Counted from the stretch's first letter, positions 22,516-34,587 are shown. The stretch: 64,000 nucleotides of DNA from Cunninghamia lanceolata (GCA_027924645.1 BSBN01000293.1:10502501-10566500); one strand, 5' to 3'. The notes: generated by a model from the sequence alone, not told the origin. Translations and numbers: made by a program.

Positions 22516-23668
22516 ATAGCTACACTCAGTTCTAAGATACCTGAAGTATAACCTTGTGGCTATACTCGGTTCTAAACCTGTAAGTATAGCCTTGGTTTGT
22601 TTGATTGATATGTTACCTTATTTATGTATCAATTTCATGAGATGATTTGGTCGTTATCTTAGCTTAGATTTTCTAACCAAATATTATTATTGATCAATGG
22701 TTGTTAGCAAATGATATTGATGTGTTTCTATCATGATTGTTGGCTTCAATTCAGCGATTGTAAGCATATATTACTTTGGGGCATGGGATTTGTGAAAGCT
22801 CTTGTTCCCTCACGTGTTTTCAACCTTACCTTAAATGTGATTTCTACTGAAAAGAGGGAGCAACCACTTTAAGGTGGGGGCATATATTATGGTAAATGCT
22901 TGGATATCTTAGATATTGTGATAAATTGTATTGTGTATGCTTCCTTCTCACTATAAAGCATCTATGCAATGTAGGTGGGGTTGTATACTTTGTTTGTGTG
23001 TTTGCGTATACTTCCTTTGCACTATAAGGCACCTCCACGATGCAGGTGGGGTTGTATACTTTGTGCACATGTTTCATTTTCATCATAAGGCATCTCCATG
23101 ATGCAGGTGGTGTTGTATGCTTCTAAAAGCCCTTCTTTGGAGGGTGGGGTTGTGTCTTGAGTTACTCAACCTTAAAAGTGGTTTTACCGGTCATGGTAGT
23201 GTAGCTCAACCATCAGGTGTGTTTGGCATGTTTTAGATGGTGGAGTGTAGCAATGAGGTCCTCCCCATCGTTCATGTTTTCTTTGTATAAGATGTATAGT
23301 GGGTCGACGATACTCTCTACAATGCTTGTGTATTCTGTGTGTATTCCATGTGTTTTACGTATTCTATGGAGGTGCATAGAAATGAGATCCCCCCACTCCA
23401 TGTGTTTTGCATATTTTATGGAGGCACTTAGCGATGACCTCCCCCCAGGCTATGTTTTTTGTGTGCTTTAATGGTGGCACATAGCGATGAGCTCCCCCCA
23501 TTGCCTGTTAGTATAGTATAATTGTTTAATCATGTCTTCTCTCTGTGTATACCTTGTTTATTGTGTGACTGCGTTCACGTCTTCTTTGTGTATTGTGTGC
23601 TTCTTTACTACCTTCTTCATGTTTTGCGTGCTTATCATATGTCTTCTTATGTTTGCCTAAGCTTGGGG
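22516..23668 (+). other. L2 3' leader, second part, with two short tandem-repeat fields
   Basis: Noncoding. Field one (about 22920-23125) repeats a unit containing AGGTGGGGTTGTATACTTTG three times at 61-71 bp spacing. Field two (about 23235-23505) repeats a unit of the type ATGGAGGCAC..AGCGATGA..CTCCCCCC four times. D carries related sequence on the minus strand (for example 47935-47990). The repeats may affect RNA stability or packaging, but nothing shows this directly. Confidence 0.65.
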
Positions 23669-23673
23669 GCTAG

Positions 23674-24697
23674 TGTTAGGGTAAAACATGGATTAATCAA
23701 TTTAACAATAATAAACCCAAACATCAATAGAATAATGAAACTAAGAAAGATTGAATGAAATGAAGCAATGAATAATAAAGTGCAAACCTTCCTTGAATCA
23801 AAGCTTCTATTGTTTGCCTATTAAAACCGTCCTTGTTTGTAATGAAGTTGGGCCCTCAATGAGTGCACTCCTTTTGCTGTGTTGTAGGATGTCGGTAGTA
23901 AATGGTTGTGTTGATAGATATTGCTATGAAGAGGAGCTTCAAAGCAAATGGTAATCTCAAGTAGATTGTATTGGGGGTGCCAAAGGTGCGCTGGTGGATT
24001 TCTGCAGAGTAACAATACAAATAACCTAGATGAATGGAATGGAGGAATAAGGTTCCATTTATAGACTTGAGAGGATGAAGATCAACGGTTGAGACGAAAT
24101 GAACAGATCAATGGTTGAGAATGGTTGAGGAATGTGCAACGAATAAAAAGAGGACAAGTGTCCCACTTCCATCATGTAACAGGGTAGTTAACAAAATTGA
24201 TTGAAGAGTTAATAGAATGGATTGAGGAGTTGACTCAATTGATTGATCAGTTAACCGAGTTGATTGGGGAGTTGACTGAATTGATTGATCAGTGAACTCA
24301 AATGATTAATTAGTTAATAGATTTGATTGATGAGTTAACTAATTTTGACTAGAGGATAAATAGGATATGTGGGTGAGGGAATATTACCTAATTAAATATT
24401 TAAAATATTTAATTACATGTGCAACATGGTGAGGTGGAAAGGTGAGGTGGATTTATGAAATTAGGACTTAGGATAGAGGAATTTAGGATTAATTAAATAA
24501 TTTAGGATTATTTAATTATGTGAGACATTAGAAGAATTAGGGAATTTAATTAAATAAATTTATTTTATTTAATTATGGGATAATGAACCAATCAAATAAA
24601 ATTAGAATATTTATTTAATTGATAGAAGAAAATAAGAAGGGAATAAATATTAAGAATATTTATTTAGAATGAATCGTGTCATTTTTAGGCGTATACA
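23674..24697 (-). repeat. Tat 3' LTR (1024 bp)
   Basis: The + strand starts TGTTAGGG and ends GTATACA. A TATA-like TATAAAT lies on the minus strand near 24055. It lacks the 12 bp tandem insertion seen in the other LTR near 43505. Confidence 0.95.
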
Positions 24698-24712
24698 TTT
24701 TGCCCCTCTTTG
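24698..24712 (-). other. Tat polypurine tract
   Basis: The minus strand reads CAAAGAGGGGCAAAA directly before the LTR TGTATAC. Confidence 0.85.
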
Positions 24713-26812
24713 ATGCAATGCAGTTTACGGCATTGCTTCAAAGAATAAATAGTCTGACAATGATACATGCCCCAGTTTGCCCCTGGTACAAGTTTGACGA
24801 CAAGATGCCCCCTCAGGAGATTGGACGGGGAGAAGGTAGAAGGCGTGAGACAGACAATCTCACGATGAAGAAGGTTAGGTTTGAAGAAAATGGGTGAAGA
24901 AAGAGCCGAATGATACGCGATGCAAGAGAAAATGATAACACACACAAGCAAGCAAGCAAGTATGCACAAATGATACAAGAACAAACAAGGTATTGCCCCT
25001 GTCAAGCTGTAAACCAACTGATTAATTGATAACGATATACGACAGTATTGTCATGGTGGGGAACGATATATCCCTAGAGCAACACAAAGGATAATGTCTA
25101 GTTTTAGGAAATGAAACATGTCGTGTAAGATGCGTGTATTGGTCTAATTTCAACAATGTTACATCCTGTATAAGACAATTTGATTGATTAACTGATTGAG
25201 TTAGTTTACAACCAAACAAGGATTAAGACCACTGAGGGTGCTTGGATAATTTGACAAGATTGACTTTGATTTGATTGGTATGGATTAAGGATGGACCTTG
25301 CATCTAGATCACTGCTCAAACTGATAGTTAGAACTGTGGACGAGAGATATGATGATAGAAAGAAAGGTGATTGATAGAAGAATGACTCATAAGCTTTGTT
25401 TGTAAACATTGATACTCTGCATAGAATCGTTATTGCATGTGGTATGGATGTATGGATGTATAAATGGATGTATAATGGATGCTTTTCTTTTGACATCTTG
25501 ACGATGCAAGTATTTTGGAGTGCTTTATTTCATCATTGGGCATTTTTTTGGTACTTTTTCTGAAATGTTGTAAGTTAATACAAGCATCTAGGTATAATTG
25601 AACTGAGATGACCTAAGTACTGCTTACATGGATTTTGATTTAGCAAGTTAATACAAGCATCGAGGTATAATTGAACCGAGATGACCTGAGTACTTGCGTA
25701 TCAACAAACAAGGATTGCCCCTGTTCATGTTAGACCTTTGGTGTCCTCGATGATCTTTTGTCGACCATGTCCTTAGACAAGGCTTCACATTACTAAAGAT
25801 TAATCCACAAATAGCAAACAAAGAAAAGAATCATGCCCCCATCACAGTATCTCTAGCTTTTGGCATCCTTAAGTAGCATAGAAAGGCATAGCAGAAATCA
25901 AGACTCTGTAATTTTTAACCTAACCAACACAAATCATTCTTGCATTGAGGTGTGTTTGTTTCTTTCCATAGTTTGAGTAAAATCATTTAGAAGACCTTAG
26001 GTGTTGTTCTGCTTTGCCTTGGATAGGTTAAGTGCCTTACATCAAAATTTCTTCTTTGGAGAGCGGTTCTGCTTGCGCTTGCTTGCTTGGTGAGAAGGTT
26101 TCACAATCCTTATTGGAGAGACGGACCCTAAGGGACTGACCTAGTGCCTTAGAGGCTCATTGCTAAATCACCTTGCCTACGTGACGACGCAGAGGCAACG
26201 TATGTCAAGGTAAACCCTAATGGACCATGGATGGACTAGAAGAAAGATGACAAGAAACAGGATGGATGGGACCGTGAGAGCCTCGGGGGTGCATAGGAAT
26301 ATGGCCTTGCCTACGTGACGACGCAGAGGCAACATAGTTCATGGATTTTGACCTTGGAAAACTAACGAGAGACACTTGCTAGGCTTATGCGATGGATACG
26401 ATATGGGACAAAACCTTGGTTGACAAGGCCGACAAAGAGATAGAGTAGCAATCCATGATAGGTAACTGTCAGGAGTTTATTATGGGATAGATATGGGTCA
26501 AATGGGACATGAGTGAAGGAAGAATGGACTCAAGGTGATTGGTTTCCCAAAGATGGAGAAGGCAGTTTATCACAAGTAACGCCTGTTTACCAGGTTTTCA
26601 TCGCTTGCTTTTATTTGCACGAGAAGCTAGAAAGTAAACATGACGCCTGTTTCCCAAGTTTTCATCATGATACCTATCCAAGGCACCTATTTGCCAGGTT
26701 TTCACCAAAGGATGATTTTTTTGTACTTTTCTAATTTTCTAATTTTTTTTATTCTTTTTTTCATTTTTGATTTTTTTTTTGTATTTTATGCCCCCCTTGC
26801 ATTTGGGTTCTC
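24713..26812 (-). other. Tat 3' leader with three sets of short repeats
   Basis: No gene is supported. Minus-strand GAAAACCTGGNAAANAGG recurs three times (about 26695, 26650 and 26590). On the + strand, TTGCCTACGTGACGACGCAG recurs at about 26174 and 26300. A 50 bp segment with GGTATAATTGAAC recurs at about 25572 and 25645. A second purine run, AAGGGGGGCATAAAA on the minus strand (about 26786-26800), follows the integrase stop closely and resembles an extra plus-strand primer site. Confidence 0.6.
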
Positions 26813-27904
26813 CTAGGTATAGAACTTGCGGAGGTGCATGCTATTGATTGAGTCGTCGAATAACTCACCCTCTAATGTTGCCAACTGATATGCCCCCGAT
26901 CCATATGTTGCTACAATTACATAAGGCCCAAGCCAGTTGGGTTCGAACTTGCCTTTCTTTTCTCTATCTTGTTAGTTGTGAGGATTCTCCTTAAGAACGA
27001 GATCTCCAGCTTTGAAGATTCTTGGGTGAACTATGTGGTTATAGCTTCTTGACATCATCTGTTGATATGCCTTGAGATGACCAAAGGCTTTCTATCTCCT
27101 TTCTTCTAGAAACTCTAGTTCTTGCAACCTGGAGACTTTGTATTCTTCATCTGATATGAGACCTTTTAGCGACACCCTGAGAGATGGTAATTCAACCTCA
27201 ATGGGGAGGATAGTTTCTGAGCCATAGACAAGGGCGTAGGGTGTAGCACCTGTGGGAGTGCGTATACTAGTTCTGTAGGCCCACAGAGCGAGATTGAGTT
27301 GGATATGCCAATCACAGCCAACATCATTGACTATCTTCTTGAGGAGTTTCAAGATGGTCTTGTTGGATGCTTCAGCTTGACCGTTACCTTGGGGGTAGTA
27401 TGGAGTGGAGAAATGATGTTGGATCTTAAATCGTTCACAGAGTTCTTGGACATCCTAGTTTTTGAATGGTCTTCCATTATCCGTGATAATGGATGAAGGA
27501 ATTTCGTATCTGTAGATGAGGTAATTCAAGATGAATGAGGAGATTTGCTTACCTGTGACGGTGGTGAGGGGAACAGCTTCAATCCACTTTGTAAAGTACT
27601 CAGTGGCAGTTATGATGAATTTGTGGCCGTTGGATGAGGGTGGATGGATCTTTCCCACAAGGTCAAGTCCCCATTGGCAGAAGGGCCAAGGTGTCGTTAA
27701 AGGTCTCAACTCTTGAGCTGGTGCATGTATCAAGTTCCCATGTATTTGGCACTACTTGCACTTCTTGACAAATTGATATGAATCCATTTCCATGTTTGAC
27801 CAGTAATAACCCAAGCGCATGAGTTTCTTGGCTAAGGAAGGACCGCTAGAGTGTGTTCCGCAGATCCCTTCATGTAGGTCTTGCAAAGCGGTTATGGATT
27901 CTTC
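26813..27904 (-). pseudogene. Tat integrase
   Basis: The minus strand shows the N-terminal zinc-binding HHCC region (H-E-G-ICGTH about 27860, CxxC near 27750 with a TAG between the cysteines). The catalytic core follows, with Asp in GLDLVGKI (about 27680), the second Asp in ITDNG (about 27475), and Glu in GQAEASNK (about 27375). The C-terminal part has GDLVLKENP and a WLGPYVIVATYGSGAYQL segment (about 26940-26880) and ends at a TAG at 26813 after HLRKFYT. Internal stops are at 27752, 27455, 27092 and about 26971, all at positions where family members usually carry Gln. All three catalytic residues remain. Confidence 0.87.
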
Positions 27905-28903
27905 TCATTCTAAACAACGGAGTAGAGTACCATCGAGACCACGTCGGTATAGGGTATCGGCAATGATAGTGTAGTGAGAGGTTTGGCGTATGAAAGTTCG
28001 TCGCTGGTTAGAAGATAGGTCTGGTGGGAGGATGTTGTCCTTGAGGTACGTGTAAATTTTACCGTACCAAGGTGAATCAGATCCAACTAGAAGGTAGATG
28101 GAATGGGTCTCAAGAAGATCATAAGCTGGTTGTCGGATAGTTTCCACTAAGAACTCGTAGCGTGACTCATTCTCAGGTATTTCTAGGAGAGAGGAAATGG
28201 TGGCCATGGCATCTGCTGCTTTGTTCTCGATCCTGGGTATCTGTTTGAAAGAGATGATTACAAAGTGTTCTTTGAAGTCGTCGGCCATCCACTTGTATGG
28301 GACAAGCTTTTCATCTTTGGTTTGATAATCATCATTGACTTGATTGATTATAAGTTGAGAATCACCGTAGACATGTAGCTCTTGTATTTTCCACACAGTT
28401 GTCATCTTGAGACCAATTATTAAGGCTTCATATTCTGCTATGTTATTGGTACATGGGAATAACAAATGGTAAGACTTTGGAATTGTGTCACCATGAGGAG
28501 TCACAAACAAGATTCCTGCCCCCGATCCATGATTTGTGTAGGACCCATCGAAGTAGAGTTTCCAGGAATGTGTTGATATGTTGAATAGGGATTCATCCGA
28601 ATACTCAAATTGCATCGGTGTGGTGTCATGTAATGGTGCATCAGCTAGTTAATCAGCAATGATCTATCCTTTGATAGCTTTTCTATCTACATACTCAATG
28701 TCGTATTCGCTCAAGAGCATTACCCATTTAGCTAGGCGACCTGTGAGAGCTGCTTTGCTTAGTAGGTACTTCAGTGGGTCTATTTTTGCAATGAGTTTAA
28801 CTGGATGTGTAAGCATATAATGTCAGGGTTTTTGTGAGGCAAAAACTACCACAAGGCATGATCTTTCTATCTGTGAGTATTGCAATTCATAGCCCACTAT
28901 TGT
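27905..28903 (-). pseudogene. Tat archaeal-type RNase H and RT connection
   Basis: The section 28903-28620 is the RT connection and first RNase H remnant (IVGYELQYSQIE; PIAD with a stop after it). From 28615 a second RNase H domain begins with YFDGSYTNHGSGAGI, AEYEALIIGL, YGDSQLIINQV and NKAADAMA. These supply the four acidic residues of the archaeal-type domain that characterises Tat elements. Stops are at 28904 (CGA to TGA likely), about 28650 (CAA to TAA likely) and 27905. It removes the RNA strand during cDNA synthesis. Confidence 0.86.
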
Positions 28904-29953
28904 TCAGCTGATGTAGTAGACGGCTCTTTCTTTATTCTCATAATCTTGTTGTGCTAGAAGAGCCCCAAGAGCTGTAGGTGTAGCAGATATGTAGAGTATC
29001 AGTGGTTTCCCTTGAATAGGAGGCATAAGGATGGGTGGATTCATAAGATATTCTTTCAGCTTGTTGAATGCCTCTTCACACCTTTCATCCCATCTGAATG
29101 GAATGTTCTTGTGCAGGAGATGACTGAATGGTTGGCACTTGTTTGCTAGCTGGGATACGAATCTGCGGATTGCTTGTAGCTTTCCCTGTAGTGATCTTAA
29201 TTGAGTAAGAGTCTTGGGTGGTGGCATGTCCATGATAGCCTTGACCTTGGCGGGGTCCACCTCTATTCCATTTGCTGACATGATGAAGCCTAGTAGCTTG
29301 CCTGAAGTGACTCTGAACACACATTTCTTTGGGTTCAGCTTGACTTGGAATTGGTCTAATCTCTGAAAGACTTTTTCTAATATGTCCAGATGTGATTCCC
29401 TTGTGAGTGATTTTGCTAGGATATCATCGACATAGTCCTCCATTGTTACATGCATCATATCATGGAATATAGTCATCATAGCACGTTGATATGTTGCTCC
29501 TGCATTTTTTAGCCCAAATGGCATGACATTCCAGCAGAAAGCACCCCATGGACAAGTAAAAGTTGTCTTGTGTTGGTCTTCTGGTGCAATCTTGATCTGA
29601 TTATAACCCAAGAATCCATCCATGAGAGACAACATGGTATGCCCTGCAGTTAAGTCGACTATGATATCTATATTTGGCAACAGAAAATCATCCTTGTGGC
29701 AAGCCTTGTTTAGATCTCTAAAATCATTGCATAGTCTAACTCAGCCATCAGGTTTGGACACTGGTACAATGTTGGATATCCATTCTGGGTAGTCTATAGC
29801 TCTGATGAACCCTATATCCAGTAACTTCTTGAGTTCTTCCTTGACCAATAGTGCTATGTGTGGATGCATCTTTCTTAGTTTCTGCTTCACTGGTTTTACT
29901 CTTGGGTCTAATGGAAGATGGTGTAGAATCAAGTTTGGGTCTAGACCTAGCAT
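28904..29953 (-). pseudogene. Tat reverse transcriptase
   Basis: Ty3-type RT motifs in order on the minus strand: LLDIGFIRAIDYPEW and NIVPVSKPDG (about 29800-29745), then a TGA at 29741 replacing a residue that is normally Trp or Lys, RLCNDFRDLNKA, SLMDGFLGYNQIKI, FCWNVMPFGLKNAGATYQR, and the active-site YVDDILAKS at about 29432-29406. The thumb contains KCVFRVTSGKLLGFIMS. The catalytic aspartates are intact. The frame is shared with RNase H, integrase and the linker upstream to 30628. Confidence 0.9.
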
Positions 29954-30628
29954 GTCTGCATATGACCCAGTGAAGTTGCCCCTCTTTTTCTTGAAGAATG
30001 GTACAAACCTAGTCTTTTTTGGTGGAGTAAGGGATTTAGCAAAGTGAATGATCTTAGGCTATTCCTCTGTACCAATATTAATAGGCTCTGTCAGTTCTAC
30101 AACAATTTGGGACTTCTCCTGGTGCATGTCTGTGGGGCAAGTGTCAAGCCTTCCATCGTCAGGTGCCACAGTTGGGTTTTCACCTTCGGATGTGTCCTTT
30201 CTTTTTACTATTTTGGGATCTGACACTGCCGCAAAACAGTTTTCACCATCAGAACCAGTTTTTATCTTAATATTTTTGCGACTGGAAGGCTTGGCACCCT
30301 CTCTGAAGTAAGCCACGGTATTAAGTTCAATAGTGAAACCAGCTTTATGATCTACTTTGGGAAGGTGGTCCCTAAGTTCCATATAGTCAATGTAAGCATC
30401 ATCGTTTTGAAACATATCTAGTTGAGGAGTTCCTCGCAGATCCCAGTCAATAAGCTCAGGATGTACAAGGGGAAGGGAGTCAGAGGATGGACTTGATTCG
30501 TTGATAGTTTGAATGGATATGCTAGGAGTATAGGTAGGGGGAGTGTTCAGGATGATACTTTCCTCTAAGTTGTTTATTGCAATGGAACCCAAACCTTCCT
30601 TGAAAGTTGTATTCTCAGAGATAGGCAA
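29954..30628 (-). pseudogene. Tat linker between protease/G-patch and RT
   Basis: An acidic, low-conservation segment common in Tat polyproteins, containing WDLRGTPQLDMF and FTIELNTVAYFREG. It is in a different frame from gag-protease. The two frames overlap at 30628-30574, so a frameshift of one or two bases lies near 30.6 kb. A TAG at 30059 interrupts it. I see no classical slippery heptamer that would make the shift clearly programmed, so decay is the simpler reading. Confidence 0.7.
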
Positions 30629-31029
30629 ATTAGACTCTCTTGGTCTATGCAGTAGCGTTTGTCCCTCATGGTAGGGCTAAAGATTTGGATGGTATCGACA
30701 TCTTTGTTGTCATAGGAATTCTCTATTAGCTCATCCCATTCATATTCATTGGAGTCTGTGTCACTGTCCTCTTGAAGTGTGTGGATCGTTTCTATAAGAC
30801 AAGCATTTTCTTTAGTTTTGCCCTTGCCTTTGTATCCTAGACCATTTGTATTTCTAGCCAATGAGGATGAAGAAGGTTGAATAGGTTCTATGATTCCTTC
30901 TTTTCTGAGGCCGATGGGGCCTTGTCCTTCGTAGCCCATTCTGTGTAGGATAGTTTCACCTCGCCCATAGAGTTCTGTTGGGAGTCTAGGCGATTCTTGT
31001 GATGTGCTCTCTTCTTCTGTATAAAGCCA
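30574..31029 (-). pseudogene. Tat G-patch-like domain after protease
   Basis: This continues the gag-protease frame after a TAG at 31030. The motif LHRMGYEGQGPIGLRKEGI followed by EPI, then GLGYKGKGK, matches the glycine-rich G-patch module found after the protease in Tat-type and some retroviral polyproteins, where it binds nucleic acid. An acidic Asp/Glu stretch follows. D carries a diverged equivalent at about 49030-48960. Confidence 0.72.
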
Positions 31030-33441
31030 CTATAGGAGATCTCTTTCTTCTGTTTCATCAGATAAGGTCCCCCATTTTACAAAGGGAGTTGCGGGAGCTA
31101 TAGGAGGAGCAGATGGCTTTGGAAAATGTTTGGGTTGGCCAAAAGATCGAGGAGACAAAGGCATCTTGGCTAGATTGAGGCTATGCTCTATGGAGTATTT
31201 TCCCACTCCGCTTTCTTTTATGGTGATTTTCTGCTCTTTGGGCCTTGATGAGGAGGCTTCGGCGGTATGATCATGCTGTGGGATGGGGGATGTATAAGCT
31301 CTATTGTTTGGTATGATGTAATCAGGTTTGGCAAGGAAGGAGTTGCAACGCTGAAAAGGGTCAGGGTCACCTTGGATGGTGACCTGTTTTCCATTGTGCG
31401 GGAATTTTATGCATTGGTGATAGGTCGAGGGTACTGCTTTCATGGCGTGAATCCATGGTCTCCCTAGGAGAATATTATAAGTGAGCTCCCTATCAAGGAC
31501 TTGGCACACAAAATCTTTTATTACTGGTCCCACTTGTATGGGTAGGACTAATGTTCCCTTTGTAGTTCGCTCTTCTTCATCATATGCTTTGATAGTAATC
31601 TTCTTCCTTGGATCAACTGCCTGTTCGGAGAACCCCAATGCGAGGACTAGCTTTAATGTGCAAATATTTAAACCAGCCCCCCCATCAATGAGAACCCTCT
31701 TGATGCGGTGCTTGTGGATGAAGGTGATAATATGTAGAGGGGTGTTATGAGGTTGAGGCACAGAGAGGTCATCTTTCTCGGTAAATGAAATGGAGCTTGA
31801 GGAGGTCAGATTACCTACCATGGCCTGAAACTTCTGTTGGGCCAAGTTAGTGGGGACAGTGGTTTCCACTAAGGCTTTTTCAAGGATCTCTTTATGGGAA
31901 GGAGATAGACGTAACAACTCCAAGATAGAAATGTGGGCCGGAGTTTTCTGTAATTGGTCTATGACATTATAGTAACGGAAGTTGGATTGAGAAGGTGACA
32001 ACCTTGGAGGGGCAATATTGAGCGTGACTTTACCACTGCAGGTAATGATACTACAACCAGTTCTGTTAGGTCCTGATTGTGGGTTGGGCGTGATGACATT
32101 GATTTGCGAGACATGCTTGGAAATGCAATTTATGGTATAGTCAAATGGTACACTTGCATAGTTGGCATTACTATTCCCACTATTCTGATTTGGCCTGTTG
32201 CGATTGTTGTTGTTGTTGTCATTGTGGTTATTGTCATTGTTGTTATTGCTGTTGTTTTTATTGTTGTTGTATGACCTGTTGTGATTTAGAAGCGGATCCT
32301 TGTAAGCCACATGTGTCTCATTGGAGGTATGTTGTTGGGTTCCTCCTTGGTTTTGGTCAAGCACATCTTGGATAACATTTTTGAGATGGATACAATTGTT
32401 GGTTGTATGCCCCCTCTCTCTATGATATTCACAATAGTCTGTATCCTTCCAATAGGGAGGTTTGACTATAGGCTCATAATCACTTGTTGGCGGTAGAGAA
32501 ATTTCATTGTTAGCCAACAACTTCCTTAATGCGGATTCTTGAGATTCACCTAGCGGTGTGAACTTTCGCCTTGGATTTGAACTGAACCATGGTCTTGGTT
32601 CTCGAGAGAATGGTTTGTTGGGTACAACATTGTTTGCTTCTCCTTTGAGAGTGAATATGAGTTGTTGCTTAGGAGCTACCGCCTTGGCATCTACTACTCC
32701 ATCGTTGACAACATTCTTATTCTTGGTCCAAAACTTTGATTTGTTCATTGTGTAGTTGGAGGTAGGTGTGTCCTTGTATAACTTGATAGCCCCCTTAGCG
32801 ATCATAGATTTTTCGATGAACAATCCCATTTCAATGACTTTTGAGAATGATGTAGGGCATTGTATTTGTATTTGATAGCTAAGATTGGTATTAAGGTTAT
32901 GGACAAACATCTCCAATAGTTGCTTCTCAGGTATATCGTAAGAACACTTACTTGCTAGTTGTCTCCATCGTTGTAGGAAGGTGGCGAATGACTCACCACT
33001 CTTTTGTTTGGTGTTGCATAGATCTAGCATAGATATTTCATGTTTGATATTGTAAGAGAAGTGTGTGATAAATTTGTTGACTAGTTCATCAAAAGTTTTG
33101 ATGCCCAGTGGAAGCCGTGAGAACCACTCCATAGCTTGGCTACCTAGAGACCAAGGGAATAGTCTCATTAAGTACGTCTCATTGTGAGCTACTTCCAAAC
33201 ATGCTACATTGAATTCCCTTATATGGTCTCTAGGGTCCACTTTCCCTTTGTACTTTTCAAACTTAGGAACTTCGAATCGATAGGGGAATGGTTTCATGAT
33301 CAAACTTTTGTCAAAGGGGTACGGTGCAATATCTTCTAAGGAGTAGTTTTTGGCGTTTGTACCTATCTTGAGATCTGATATTTGTTGTGTTAGGCTCTCA
33401 AGTTGTTTCCTCATTTCCTCCATAGGAGCATTTTGGTCCAT
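31030..33441 (-). CDS. gag: Tat Gag-protease (803 codons, open frame)
   Basis: This is the longest uninterrupted frame in the element. The start at ATG 33441 follows an in-frame TGA; upstream codons to about 33610 also look coding. Residues 45-240 form the retrotransposon Gag capsid domain (PFPYRFEVPKFEKYKG, DPRDHI, ...SLGSQAMEWF, LLEMFVHNL). At about 334-348 is the zinc-finger variant CEYHRERGH-x4-C. An Asn-rich tract (about 390-415) is encoded by a GTT/ATT repeat at 32195-32275 on the + strand. At about 540-560 is a DQLQKTPAHISILELL segment also recognisable in D. The aspartic protease site is LIDGGAG (about 584), with DGG in place of DSG/DTG as in many Tat elements, followed by ILLGRPWIHAM. 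Gag packages the RNA and the protease matures the polyprotein. Confidence 0.9.
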   Translation of the reverse strand: MDQNAPMEEMRKQLESLTQQISDLKIGTNAKNYSLEDIAPYPFDKSLIMKPFPYRFEVPKFEKYKGKVDPRDHIREFNVACLEVAHNETYLMRLFPWSLGSQAMEWFSRLPLGIKTFDELVNKFITHFSYNIKHEISMLDLCNTKQKSGESFATFLQRWRQLASKCSYDIPEKQLLEMFVHNLNTNLSYQIQIQCPTSFSKVIEMGLFIEKSMIAKGAIKLYKDTPTSNYTMNKSKFWTKNKNVVNDGVVDAKAVAPKQQLIFTLKGEANNVVPNKPFSREPRPWFSSNPRRKFTPLGESQESALRKLLANNEISLPPTSDYEPIVKPPYWKDTDYCEYHRERGHTTNNCIHLKNVIQDVLDQNQGGTQQHTSNETHVAYKDPLLNHNRSYNNNKNNSNNNNDNNHNDNNNNNRNRPNQNSGNSNANYASVPFDYTINCISKHVSQINVITPNPQSGPNRTGCSIITCSGKVTLNIAPPRLSPSQSNFRYYNVIDQLQKTPAHISILELLRLSPSHKEILEKALVETTVPTNLAQQKFQAMVGNLTSSSSISFTEKDDLSVPQPHNTPLHIITFIHKHRIKRVLIDGGAGLNICTLKLVLALGFSEQAVDPRKKITIKAYDEEERTTKGTLVLPIQVGPVIKDFVCQVLDRELTYNILLGRPWIHAMKAVPSTYHQCIKFPHNGKQVTIQGDPDPFQRCNSFLAKPDYIIPNNRAYTSPIPQHDHTAEASSSRPKEQKITIKESGVGKYSIEHSLNLAKMPLSPRSFGQPKHFPKPSAPPIAPATPFVKWGTLSDETEERDLL

Positions 33442-34587
33442 GGTTCACTTTCCTCTATCATTTGTGTTTGGGTCTATGGCATTCTTTTCCTTTTCGTGAT
33501 CATTTTCCATGTTTTCCATGGTTGAGCTTATATCAAAATCCGCGGGTAGTTTAATTCCAAGACTAGCAAGATGATAGAAATATTTATGAGGGTCTTCATG
33601 GAGCACTGTTGGTCATGATGCTAGTCATAAACAAACATAGAATAAAAGTACGCATTAACCTTTATTCATCTTGAAAGATACTATGAATTCAAAGAATTTG
33701 GAATCCCAAGTCTCCGGTGATTAGATCTTAATCGTCTGAAGCTACTCAGAGGTTAATGTGCGTTGCTATTTCTATTTTGGGGCCTTACATGAAATTGTGC
33801 CATCATCATGACATTCCTACAGAAATTCTTTACAGAGAAGTCATATTATGCGGTTATTAGATGAAAAGATGTAGAAATACCTCAATCTTTGCATGATATT
33901 TTTCAATTGTGCATGCTTTGCATTCAAATATGCTAAATATTTGTGATTACCTACGAGATGTCTGCATATTTGTGTTATTTGCTTAGGATTATTAGTTATT
34001 TGCAATTGAGATAATGAAATGCTCTGGAATTGAAAGAAATTAAAGGAATACTACAATTTAAAGTTGAACCTTCAGCTATTGATCCACATACATACTTGAT
34101 ACTATCATGACGAGAAGAAATCAAACCATATGTTCACCAAGATATTCCACAGTTAGATACAGTTGATGCAAACTTCAGAGGATGATGAATGAAAACAATA
34201 CATGCAACACGATAAGCACTCCAAGGGACGCAGCAAATCAAAGCACATATCTAGAATTCAGACATAGATTACTCAAGATTTACTAAGATTTGTAATCAAA
34301 ATACTCTTCTCTTTCATTAAGTATGCCAAAGACATGTACATATGCAATAACTTTGAAATAAGCCCTGAATACTTCAGCAAACAGATTTCAATTAAGTTTC
34401 GAATCTTTCAACAAGGTATTCCACCACCTTTTATAGAATAAGGTGAGGAATCCGTTACAAAAGATCTACGATCTTGATTCATCAATACAAATCTATGGTC
34501 ATGATTCACTTGACTTTGTCAATCTTTACAAAATGGCACAAGTTGCTAGCTGGCAACTATCTATACTACTTATGCTATTATCCCCCT
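33442..34587 (-). other. Tat spacer between ORF1 and gag, LTR-like in layout
   Basis: Mostly noncoding. On the minus strand, the ORF1 stop overlaps a purine run TGAAGGGGGATAA (about 34578-34590). A TATA-like TTCTATAAAAGGTGG lies near 34435 and a CCAACA near 33608, after which codons continuous with gag begin. A possible 3' splice site ACCAACAG sits at that point. The layout (purine run, TATA, CA end) resembles an LTR, but no primer site follows. Confidence 0.5.

Noticed and set aside
24685..25496. Minus-strand ORFs of 96 and 110 codons in the Tat 3' leader
   Set aside because: No recognisable domain and no conserved context. They overlap the leader next to the polypurine tract, and I could not tell them from chance.
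30574..30660. Programmed frameshift between gag-protease and pol in Tat
   Set aside because: No clear slippery heptamer with a following stem was seen, and the surrounding frame has many disabling mutations. A single indel is simpler.
32195..32275. Independent microsatellite locus
   Set aside because: It encodes the Asn-rich tract within the open Tat gag frame and is best treated as part of that CDS.
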